Assembly (NCBI GenBank): GCA_947490035.1
Contig: CANLGS010000242.1
Location: 1 to 6,578 of the forward strand
Direction of reading: 5' to 3'
DNA: 6,578 bases
From: Gemmataceae bacterium
Lineage (GTDB): Bacteria > Planctomycetota > Planctomycetia > Gemmatales > Gemmataceae
Numbering within the stretch: the first letter of the stretch is position 1; every line of letters starts with the position of its first letter. Positions 1-6,141 of the stretch are shown here, one piece after another. Below the pieces are notes generated by a model. The model did not search any database. It was given only the letters and a program-made list of their open reading frames with translations, and had not been told where the DNA came from. The position numbers and the translations under genes were made by a program.

Positions 1-171
1 GCCGTCGAGCGGAACCACCACCGCGACGCCCGCGAGCGCCGCCGGCGGGACCGCCGCGCCGCGCCACGGCATTCCGAGGCGCGCCGCGGCGGTGTCGAAG
101 GCCGTGGACGCGGCCTCCGCTTTCGCGAGTGTGTCCGAAACGAACAGCGCGATGCGGAATGTTTTCGCCAT
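1..171 (-). CDS. Partial protein (N-terminal 57 residues), unrecognised; weak resemblance to a low-molecular-weight phosphatase fold
   Basis: The reading frame starts with ATG at 171-169, 2 nt after the lgt stop codon, and stays open to the left edge of the window, so only the N-terminus is seen. The tight spacing suggests translational coupling to lgt. The peptide begins MAKTFRIALFVSD, a likely first beta strand, followed by an alanine-rich helix ending in the motif RLGMPW. This order (hydrophobic strand ending FV, loop, helix, then G-x-x-W) resembles the N-terminus of low-molecular-weight protein tyrosine phosphatases and arsenate reductases. However, the catalytic CX5R loop is absent: Ser stands where the Cys would be and no Arg follows. 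If the resemblance is real, it would be a catalytically dead relative. G/C-rich third positions match the neighbouring genes. That it is a gene is fairly secure; the family is a guess. Confidence 0.6.
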   Translation of the reverse strand, partial: MAKTFRIALFVSDTLAKAEAASTAFDTAAARLGMPWRGAAVPPAALAGVAVVVPLDG

Positions 172-173
172 CG

Positions 174-1592
174 TCACACGCCCGTCGCGGGTTGGGTCGG
201 GACGGGCGCCGGGGTCGCGGGTGGCGTCGGCGCCTTCGGCGGCGGCAGCGGTTCCGGCGGCGTCGGCATCGTGCGCCGCAGGTAGATTTCAATGCCCACG
301 GCGGCGACGAAGATCACCACGCTGCCCCACTGCGAGAGCGTCAGCCCGCCGCCGATGGTCGGCTCGATGCGGAGCGACTCGTTGATGAACCGGTGGACGG
401 CGTACCCGACCATGAGCAGCACCATCAACTGCCCGTCGTGCCGCCGGAACGGGTAGTACGCGAGCAACAGCAAGATGAGCAACGCCATGCTCACCGTCTC
501 GTAGAGCTGCGTCGGGTACAGCCCGACGGTCGTGGGGGAGAACCGCAGTTCGGGCTTCTCGGCGCCGCGCTCGACCACGAGGGACAGTTCCGACTGGCCG
601 CGCGGCCAGTCGTTCGCCAGCACTTCGAGGTTGTCGCGGACGGCGAAATCCAGCCCGGCGCCGTCGGGCACCGCGAGCCGCGCCTGTTTGTACTTCTCGA
701 AGTCGTCGAACCGCGCGCGCGGCTTCCCGCCCGGCGCGGCGACGATCTGCGAGCCCTTGTCCTTGAGCAACTCCGCTCCCATCTGCGCCTTCTCGTCCGT
801 ACCGCCGAGGTCGATGACGATGTAGTTCGGCTCGCCGTTCACGCCCGTGATGCGGTCGCCCGGTTTGATCCCGGCGCGGTCGGCCGGCGACCCGGCTTCG
901 ACCTTCGCCACCACCGCCCGCGGGTCTTCGAACAGGTTGCCGCGCTGCCGCGGTTCGAGCGTGAAGCCGGTTGTGGTCTGGAGGTACTTGTACTGCGCCG
1001 GCTCGTTGGGCTTGCTCGTGTCGGTCACGAGCAGAGGCCGCGCGTGCGCCGGTAGCAGCGGGAAGTGTGCCGCGCCGAGCGGCACCGTGCGGCACTCCTC
1101 GCACGCGACCTGCCCCCAGCAGCAGCCGTTGAGGTAACACCCGATGCGGCCGACGGCGAGGCCGAGCGCGAGCAGCGGCGCGACCGCGTCCGCGAGCCGC
1201 GGCGGGGACACGTCGAGCCGGCGCAGGATGACGTAGTAGAAGAGGCCGTAGCCGATCACGCCGCCGAGCGCCGAGCCGTAGAAGATGATCCCGCCTTCCC
1301 AGATTTTGAAGAACGCGAACGCCAGCCCCTTGATGCTCTGGTCCGGGAAGTGGTGCGAGTACTGGATCATGTACAGCACGCGGGCGCCGATGATCCCGGA
1401 CACGAATATCCAGATGACCAGGTCTTGGAACCGCTCGGGCGGCATGTTCGCGCCCGTGCGGGCGCGGCGCGACCCCCACACGGTGACCGCGACGAAGCAC
1501 ACGAACAGCATCGCCCCGAACCCGTACATCGGGATGCCATCCGGCGGGAACGAGTTCTTGAACAGCGGGATCGTGAACAGCACTTGTTGCAT
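174..1592 (-). CDS. lgt: Prolipoprotein diacylglyceryl transferase (Lgt) with an inserted PDZ-like domain
   Basis: Lgt is the inner-membrane enzyme that moves diacylglycerol from phosphatidylglycerol to the lipobox cysteine of prelipoproteins, the first step of lipoprotein maturation. This 472-residue protein has the expected N-terminal membrane segments (about 22-40, 57-77, 100-122, 136-150), then the Lgt signature GRIGCYLNGCCWG at 148-160, in which Arg149 corresponds to the essential arginine. The second conserved block, YPTQLYE (359-365), leads into membrane segments at about 366-381, 388-402 and 420-437. RFINESLRIE (401-410) carries the late conserved arginine. Between the signature and YPTQLYE lie about 190 residues where typical Lgt has a few tens. 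Residues 225-352 look like a PDZ domain: VAKVEAGSPADRAGIKPGD, then a VNGEP turn and a late SLVVERG strand. The C-terminal 30 residues are proline-rich. Start: ATG at 1592 gives the normal Lgt N-terminus; the RBS is a weak purine stretch. It follows the moxR-like gene by 109 nt, and the next gene starts 2 nt after its stop. Confidence 0.95.
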   Translation of the reverse strand: MQQVLFTIPLFKNSFPPDGIPMYGFGAMLFVCFVAVTVWGSRRARTGANMPPERFQDLVIWIFVSGIIGARVLYMIQYSHHFPDQSIKGLAFAFFKIWEGGIIFYGSALGGVIGYGLFYYVILRRLDVSPPRLADAVAPLLALGLAVGRIGCYLNGCCWGQVACEECRTVPLGAAHFPLLPAHARPLLVTDTSKPNEPAQYKYLQTTTGFTLEPRQRGNLFEDPRAVVAKVEAGSPADRAGIKPGDRITGVNGEPNYIVIDLGGTDEKAQMGAELLKDKGSQIVAAPGGKPRARFDDFEKYKQARLAVPDGAGLDFAVRDNLEVLANDWPRGQSELSLVVERGAEKPELRFSPTTVGLYPTQLYETVSMALLILLLLAYYPFRRHDGQLMVLLMVGYAVHRFINESLRIEPTIGGGLTLSQWGSVVIFVAAVGIEIYLRRTMPTPPEPLPPPKAPTPPATPAPVPTQPATGV

Positions 1593-1600
1593 GGTGTTCT

Positions 1601-1706
1601 CTTGAGTGTAGTCCGCCGCTCCGCGGCGGTTCTTCTCGTCTTATTGTGTCTCTCACGTCCGGCCTGTCAGAGAAGAACCGCCACGGAGCGGCGGGCTACT
1701 CTCAAG
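1601..1706. repeat. REPIN-like element: two inverted palindromes with GTAG feet
   Basis: Two 37-nt arms (1601-1637 and 1670-1706) are inverted copies matching at 34 of 37 positions, separated by a 32-nt spacer. Each arm contains its own small palindrome. The left is CCGCCGC-TCC-GCGGCGG at 1613-1629. The right is CCGCCAC-GGA-GCGGCGG at 1678-1694, which has one A-C mismatch on this strand (a G-U pair in the opposite transcript). Each palindrome has GTAG on its outer side: on the + strand at 1608-1611 and on the - strand at 1699-1696. A GTAG foot next to a short hairpin is characteristic of REP sequences mobilised by REP-associated tyrosine transposases, and an inverted pair of them is called a REPIN. 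The element starts 8 nt upstream of the lgt start codon and overlaps the moxR stop codon. Its membership of a dispersed family is inferred, since only one copy is visible here. Confidence 0.75.
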
Positions 1707-2676
1707 GAACAGGCAGCTTATCCAACACCCGCTTGACCAGCGATTCGGGGCGCAGGTCTTCGGCTTCCGCCTCGAACGAGATCACCAGCCGGTGCCGCAG
1801 CACGTCCGGCGCGGCGGTCTTCACGTCTTCGGGCGTCACGTACCCGCGGCCCGCGAGGAACGCGTGCGCCTTGGCGGCGCGAAGCAGAGCAATCGCGGCC
1901 CGCGTGCTCGCGCCCAGTTGGATCAACCCGGTCATGTCGAGGCCGTAGTCGGCGGGCTTGCGCGTGGCGCGGATCACGTCGATCATGTAGCCCTTCACCT
2001 TCGCGTCAACGTACACCGAATCCACCGCCTGCCGCAACTCCTCCAGTTCGGCCGCCTCGAACACCGGCGCGATGTCCACGGACGCGTTCAGCGCGCCCAT
2101 GCGGTCCAACACCATAAGTTCGTCGGCCCGGCTCGGATAGTCGATCACCACCTTCAGCATGAACCTGTCCACCTGGGCTTCCGGCAGCGGATAGGTTCCC
2201 TCTTGCTCGATGGGGTTCTGCGTGGCGAGTACGAAGAACGGGCGCGGCAGCTTCAGCGTGTTCTCGCCGATGGTGACCTGCCGTTCGGCCATCGCTTCGA
2301 GCAGCGCGGATTGAACCTTCGCGGGGGCGCGGTTGATCTCGTCGGCCAACACCACGTTCGCGAACACCGGTCCCTGCTTCACGGTGAACTCACCGGTCCG
2401 CGGGTTGTAGATCTGCGTGCCGATCACGTCGGCCGGCAGCAGGTCCGGCGTGAATTGTACGCGCGCGAACTTGAGGTGCAGCGCGCTGGCGACGGTGCGC
2501 ACGGCGAGCGTCTTCGCCAGCCCCGGCACGCCTTCGAGCAGCACGTGCCCGTCGGTGAGCAGGCCGATGAGGAGGCCGTCGATCAGCTTGCGCTGGCCGA
2601 TCAGGACGGACTCGACGGCCCGGTAGAAGGGGTCGAGCTTCGGCCGCAGTTTCTCGATCATCGCCGGGTCGGTCAT
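1702..2676 (-). CDS. MoxR-family AAA+ ATPase
   Basis: This is a 324-residue protein of the usual MoxR length. MoxR ATPases are chaperone-like AAA+ proteins, often working with von Willebrand A or DUF58 partners in maturing enzymes or in envelope stress responses. Visible motifs: Walker A GVPGLAKT at 49-56 (Lys55); Walker B VVLADEIN at 108-115 (Asp112, Glu113); sensor 1 ATQNP at 151-155 (Asn154); the MoxR-typical EQEGTYPLPEAQVDRF at 157-172, with a likely arginine finger at 171; and sensor 2 GASTRAA at 255-261 (Arg259). The frame stays open upstream to about 3015, but ATG at 2676 is preferred. It gives the family's normal N-terminus and has CTGGAG upstream, with GGAG ending 5 nt before the ATG; further extension would translate the palindromic repeat at 2687-2755. 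No DUF58 or vWA partner gene is next to it in this window; the next gene is lgt. The last codons and the stop run into the REPIN-like repeat. Confidence 0.94.
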   Translation of the reverse strand: MTDPAMIEKLRPKLDPFYRAVESVLIGQRKLIDGLLIGLLTDGHVLLEGVPGLAKTLAVRTVASALHLKFARVQFTPDLLPADVIGTQIYNPRTGEFTVKQGPVFANVVLADEINRAPAKVQSALLEAMAERQVTIGENTLKLPRPFFVLATQNPIEQEGTYPLPEAQVDRFMLKVVIDYPSRADELMVLDRMGALNASVDIAPVFEAAELEELRQAVDSVYVDAKVKGYMIDVIRATRKPADYGLDMTGLIQLGASTRAAIALLRAAKAHAFLAGRGYVTPEDVKTAAPDVLRHRLVISFEAEAEDLRPESLVKRVLDKLPVP

Positions 2677-2681
2677 GCTCG

Positions 2682-2685
2682 CTCC
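2682..2685 (-). promoter_or_regulatory. Shine-Dalgarno site of the MoxR-family gene
   Basis: On the minus strand GGAG stands 5 nt before ATG 2676-2674. It supports this start over the longer open frame. It lies only 1 nt outside the base of the 29-bp inverted repeat, so folding of that repeat in the mRNA could limit ribosome access. Confidence 0.7.
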
Positions 2686-2686
2686 A

Positions 2687-2755
2687 GGCGAACCCCGCCC
2701 GCAAGGGCGGGGGTGGCACCGGCAAGCACCCCCGCCCTTGCGGGCGGGGTTCGCC
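2687..2755. repeat. Perfect 29-bp inverted repeat made of two nested palindromes (REPIN-like)
   Basis: Arms 2687-2715 and 2727-2755 are exact reverse complements (29 of 29), with an 11-nt loop (GCACCGGCAAG). Each arm is itself palindromic: CCCCGCCC-GCAA-GGGCGGGG at 2693-2712 and CCCCGCCC-TTGC-GGGCGGGG at 2730-2749. The sequence can therefore fold either as one long hairpin or as two short ones, one with a GNRA-type GCAA loop on each strand. The unit differs in sequence from the element at 1601-1706 and has no GTAG foot. It lies between the divergent moxR-like and S9 peptidase genes and ends 10 nt before the moxR start codon. No T-tract follows on either side, so it does not look like a standard intrinsic terminator. 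Confidence 0.85.
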
Positions 2756-2766
2756 GACACATCCCC

Positions 2767-2794
2767 ATGATACAGACGACTGCGCCGGTGAAAG
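2767..2794 (-). promoter_or_regulatory. Candidate sigma-70-like promoter for the MoxR-family gene
   Basis: Minus-strand TATCAT (2772-2767) matches the -10 consensus at 5 of 6 positions. CTTTCA (2794-2789) lies 16 nt upstream and matches the -35 consensus at 3 of 6. Transcription from here would begin near 2760 and place the whole inverted repeat 2687-2755 in the moxR 5' leader. Planctomycete promoters are poorly known, and a match of this quality can arise by chance. Confidence 0.25.
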
Positions 2795-2918
2795 CTACCG
2801 TGCCGGTTGAATCGACTTCGCGGGTCGGGCAATTGGGCGCGGTTGGGAAAAACTACTGGCGTGCAACCCTCACTCCGCGATACACCTAATCCTACTGCTC
2901 TGTTGTCGCTCCGCTCCC

Positions 2919-2923
2919 AGAGG
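2919..2923 (+). promoter_or_regulatory. Shine-Dalgarno site of the S9 peptidase gene
   Basis: AGAGG stands 6 nt before ATG 2930-2932. Together with the signal peptide that begins at this ATG, it fixes the start of the peptidase and rules out the in-frame TTG at 2807. Confidence 0.75.
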
Positions 2924-2929
2924 TTCACC

Positions 2930-5900
2930 ATGCTGCACCCCCATCTTGCGCGCGCTCGCGCGTTCGCGGCGATCAGCCTGTTCGGGCTGCTCGTCGCGAA
3001 CGCCGGGCCGCTCACCGCTCAACCTGCGGTCGCCAAGAAGACGCTCACGTTCGCGGAGTACGACATCTGGCGCACCGCCAGCGGCGTCACGCTCTCGCGC
3101 GACGGTCGGCACGTTGCTTACCTGATCGGCTCCGAAGGCGTCGACGGCGAAGTGGTGGTGCGCCAGGTCGCCAGCGGCAAGGAGTACAAGTTCCCGCGTG
3201 GCGCCGCGACCGGGTTCGCCGCACTCGGCACCGCGCCGCGGTTCACCCCGGACGGCAAGAAGGTGTTGCTGCCGCTCACGCCCACGAAGGCCGAACTCGA
3301 CAAGGCGAAGGCCGAGAAACTCAAGCCCGAAGACTCCCCGAAAGCCTCGCTCGCGATCATCGACCTCGCGAACGGGAAGGAGTTGGACCGCATCGTAGGC
3401 GCGACATCCTTCCAGATCGGCGGCGAGGGCGACGGCTTCGTCATCTACCGCAAGGGAAGCGCGCCCGACCCCAGCAAGGGTGACGCGAAGGAACCATCCG
3501 GACCGCCGGTGAAGGGGAAGGGTAAGGGCGGGTTCCCGGTTCCCGGCGGCACGACGCCGGCCAAAACCTACGGCTCCGATCTCTTCATTCGCGACCTCTC
3601 CGGCGCCACCGACCGCACCATCCTCGACGTGAGCGAGTACAGCCTGTCGAACGACGAGAAGACGCTGGTGTACATCGTGGCGTCGAAGACGGAGGAGAAG
3701 AACGGCGTGTACACGCTGAACCCGAAGTTCGGCACCGGCGGTTCGCCGCTGAAAGCCGGGCCGGGCCGGTATTCGAGCCTCACCTGGGACGAGAAGCAGA
3801 ACAAGCTCGCGTTCTTCTACGACGACAGTCAGATTCCGTCCGACACGCTCGCGCCGCCGCCGCGACCGGTGGGCGCGCCGACCGGTGCGCCCGCGCCGAC
3901 GCCACCGGCCCCGCCACGGTATCGGGTGTTCGTGTGGGACCGCCACGCGAAGCCCGACGCCAAGCCCATCGCCGGCGTGCCGCTGGGCACGGTAGGCGGA
4001 ACCGGGCCGCTCGTCGCGCCGGTGATTGCAGCCAACGCGCCGGCCGCGGTCGCGCTTGCGGAGGTGCTGGGGCCGAACGCGCCCGGCATGAAGAAGGGCT
4101 GGACGCTCAGCGGCAACACGCTCAGCTTCTCGCAGGACGGCACCAAGCTCTACGTCGCGACCGCGCCGGAACGCGTGCCGCAAACGACCACGGCCCCTTC
4201 GCCCGACGACTTCCAGGTCGAAGTGTGGCACTGGAAGGACGCGAACATCCAGCCGATGCAGAAGCTTCAGGCCGCGGCGGATCGCAACCGCACGTTCGGC
4301 GCGGTCGTGCTGCTCGACACGAAGCAGTTCCGCCAACTCTCCGACGGCGACATAAATGTGCAACCACCCGCGACGGGCGACTGGGCCATCAGCACCGACA
4401 ACCGCAAGTACAAGCACACGACCGGCTACGCGTTCCCGGTGCCGAGCGACTACGCGCTGGTGAACGTCCGCACCGGCGAAGCGAAGCCAGTCGTGGCCAA
4501 CAGCACGCACGGCTTCAGCGTCGCGCCGAACGGGAAGTTCCTGCTGTCGTTCGACGGCAAGGACTGGAACACCGTCTCCGTGCCCGACGGCAAGAAGGTG
4601 AACCTCACTGCCAAACTCGGCGTGAAGTTCTTCGAGGAAGACCACGACTCGCCCAGCGACGCGCCGCCCTACGGCACCGTGCAATGGACCGCGGACGGCA
4701 AGTTCGTGTTGGTCAGCGACCGCTACGACATCTGGAAGATCGCGGCCGACGGCACCGGCGCGGAGAACCTCACCAAGACCGGTCGCACGCAGGGGCTGCG
4801 CTTCACGCTGCTGCGCCCCCGCAGCCCGGACGACCGCAGCCCCATCGAGCGCACCATCGACCTGAGCAAGCCGCACTTGCTCGGCGCGGACAACCTGAGT
4901 ACACACGACACCGGCTTCTACCGGCTCGAACCGGGTGCCACGCCGAAGATGCTGCTGATGGGCGCCCGCGCCTACAGCCCGCCGACGAAGGCGAAGGACG
5001 CGGACGTGTACATCCTCACGGTGCAGACCTTCTCGCAGTACCCCGATTACTACGTCACGACGCCGGACTTCCACGAACTGAAGCGCGTCACGGACATCAA
5101 CCCGAAGGCGAAGGATTACAACTGGGGCAAGGCCGAGTTGGTGAAGTACACCAGCACCGACGGCACGCCGCTGCAAGGCATCCTCGTGAAGCCGGAGAAC
5201 TTCGACCCGGCGAAGAAGTACCCGATGGTGGTGTACATCTACGAGCGGTTGTCGGAGAACCTGCACCAGTTCCGCGTGCCGAGCGTGACTCGCGGCCAGG
5301 TCATCAACCCGACGTTCTACGCGAGCAACGGCTACCTCGTGCTGATGCCGGACATCGCGTACAAGATCGGCTACCCCGGTCCGAGCGCGATCAAGTGCGT
5401 GCTGCCCGCGATTCAGGCCGTGGTCGATAAGGGCTGCGTCGACGAGAAGGCCATCGGCATCAACGGGCAGTCGTGGGGCGGGTACCAGATCGCGTACATG
5501 GTGACGCAGACGAACCGGTTCAAGGCGGCGGTCGCGGGCGCGCCGGTGGCGAACATGGTGAGCGCTTACGACGGCATCCGCTGGGGCACCGGTCTGCCGC
5601 GACAATTCCAGTACGAGAAGACGCAGAGCCGGATCGGGGCGACGCTGTGGGAAGCCCCAATGCGCTACATCGAGAACTCGCCGGTGTTCATGGCGGATCG
5701 CGTGCAGACGCCGCTGTTGATGATCCACAACGACCAGGACGACGCGGTGCCGTGGTATCAGGGCATCGAGTACTTCCTGGCGCTGCGGCGGTTGGGCAAA
5801 GAAGTGTACCTGTTGAACTACAACGGCGAACCGCACAACCTGGCGAAGCGCGCCGCGGCCCGCGACTTCGCGACGCGGATGTTCCAGTTCTTCGAGCACC

Positions 5901-6007
5901 ACCTGAAGGAGAAGCCCGCACCGGAGTGGATGGAGAAGGGTGTGCCGTTCCTCGACCGCGACAAGGAAAAGGAGCAGTTGAAGAAGCTCTACGGCAAGGA
6001 GAAGTGA
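2930..6007 (+). CDS. Exported S9-family (prolyl oligopeptidase-like) serine peptidase
   Basis: This is a 1025-residue secreted serine peptidase of the alpha/beta-hydrolase S9 group (POP/DPP-like), expected to cleave peptides outside the cytoplasm. Residues 1-30 form a signal peptide: Arg-containing start, hydrophobic core AAISLFGLLVANAG, cleavage probably after LTA. Residues from about 35 to 680 resemble the S9 beta-propeller, with recurring blade motifs such as TLSRDGRHVAYL, RFTPDGKKVLL, SFSQDGTKLYV and QWTADGKFVLV. The catalytic domain occupies about 725-1000. The triad is Ser848 in GQSWGG, Asp937 in HNDQDDAVPW and His969 in GEPHNL, all intact. HND replaces the more common HG before the acid, a variant I recall from bacterial relatives. 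Low-complexity inserts occur at about 175-211 (Gly/Lys/Pro-rich) and 308-329 (Pro/Ala-rich), probably propeller surface loops. The C-terminus is highly charged. The gene is divergent from moxR, with 253 nt between the starts. Substrate specificity cannot be told from sequence. Confidence 0.93.
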   Translation: MLHPHLARARAFAAISLFGLLVANAGPLTAQPAVAKKTLTFAEYDIWRTASGVTLSRDGRHVAYLIGSEGVDGEVVVRQVASGKEYKFPRGAATGFAALGTAPRFTPDGKKVLLPLTPTKAELDKAKAEKLKPEDSPKASLAIIDLANGKELDRIVGATSFQIGGEGDGFVIYRKGSAPDPSKGDAKEPSGPPVKGKGKGGFPVPGGTTPAKTYGSDLFIRDLSGATDRTILDVSEYSLSNDEKTLVYIVASKTEEKNGVYTLNPKFGTGGSPLKAGPGRYSSLTWDEKQNKLAFFYDDSQIPSDTLAPPPRPVGAPTGAPAPTPPAPPRYRVFVWDRHAKPDAKPIAGVPLGTVGGTGPLVAPVIAANAPAAVALAEVLGPNAPGMKKGWTLSGNTLSFSQDGTKLYVATAPERVPQTTTAPSPDDFQVEVWHWKDANIQPMQKLQAAADRNRTFGAVVLLDTKQFRQLSDGDINVQPPATGDWAISTDNRKYKHTTGYAFPVPSDYALVNVRTGEAKPVVANSTHGFSVAPNGKFLLSFDGKDWNTVSVPDGKKVNLTAKLGVKFFEEDHDSPSDAPPYGTVQWTADGKFVLVSDRYDIWKIAADGTGAENLTKTGRTQGLRFTLLRPRSPDDRSPIERTIDLSKPHLLGADNLSTHDTGFYRLEPGATPKMLLMGARAYSPPTKAKDADVYILTVQTFSQYPDYYVTTPDFHELKRVTDINPKAKDYNWGKAELVKYTSTDGTPLQGILVKPENFDPAKKYPMVVYIYERLSENLHQFRVPSVTRGQVINPTFYASNGYLVLMPDIAYKIGYPGPSAIKCVLPAIQAVVDKGCVDEKAIGINGQSWGGYQIAYMVTQTNRFKAAVAGAPVANMVSAYDGIRWGTGLPRQFQYEKTQSRIGATLWEAPMRYIENSPVFMADRVQTPLLMIHNDQDDAVPWYQGIEYFLALRRLGKEVYLLNYNGEPHNLAKRAAARDFATRMFQFFEHHLKEKPAPEWMEKGVPFLDRDKEKEQLKKLYGKEK

Positions 6008-6021
6008 GCGCCGCCGGTTAG

Positions 6022-6065
6022 CCGCGACCCGGAGTTCGCGGAGGGGAGCGCGCCAGCCTGGCGCG
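6022..6065. repeat. Two adjacent short hairpins after the S9 peptidase gene; possible terminator or REP-like units
   Basis: Just downstream of the peptidase stop, CCGCGA (6022-6027) pairs with TCGCGG (6036-6041) around an 8-nt loop. Then CGCGCCA (6049-6055) pairs with TGGCGCG (6059-6065) around GCC. The second hairpin is followed by TCCTTGTGTT, a weak T-rich run. GTTAG precedes the first palindrome, vaguely like a REP foot. The position suits 3'-end formation for the peptidase mRNA, but the T-tract is poor. Confidence 0.4.
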
Positions 6066-6141
6066 TCCTTGTGTTCCGGCGCGCGGCCGGGTAGGTTGCG
6101 TGCGGTGCTGGTTCGCGCCGGGGTGCTGATTCCAAGTTCAG

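Noticed and set aside
1638..1669. Possible promoter in the spacer of the REPIN-like element driving lgt (minus-strand CTGACA with ACAATA about 17 nt downstream)
   Set aside because: The -10 match is poor, and the sequence lies in the loop of a repeat. It was not strong enough to list.
129..1736. Long plus-strand frames across the lgt region (129-1055 and 1065-1736) and the minus-strand frame 289-1656
   Set aside because: All are Arg/Ala/Pro/His-rich frames overlapping the well-supported Lgt coding sequence in other frames, and none has domain motifs.
1792..2889. Plus-strand frame of 365 codons opposite the MoxR-family gene
   Set aside because: It is an antisense shadow of the ATPase, whose Walker and sensor motifs are all in the minus-strand frame.
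2807..2890. Plus-strand promoters for the peptidase, such as TTGAAT with CAATTG, or CCTAAT near 2885
   Set aside because: One of the two boxes fails in each case, so no pair is better than chance.
2807..2929. N-terminal extension of the S9 peptidase from TTG 2807
   Set aside because: The added 41 residues would hide the signal peptide. ATG 2930 has AGAGG at the right distance.
2677..3015. Upstream extension of the MoxR-family frame to 3015
   Set aside because: It would translate the palindromic repeat and run antisense over the peptidase signal peptide. The ATG at 2676 has a Shine-Dalgarno site and gives the family's normal N-terminus.
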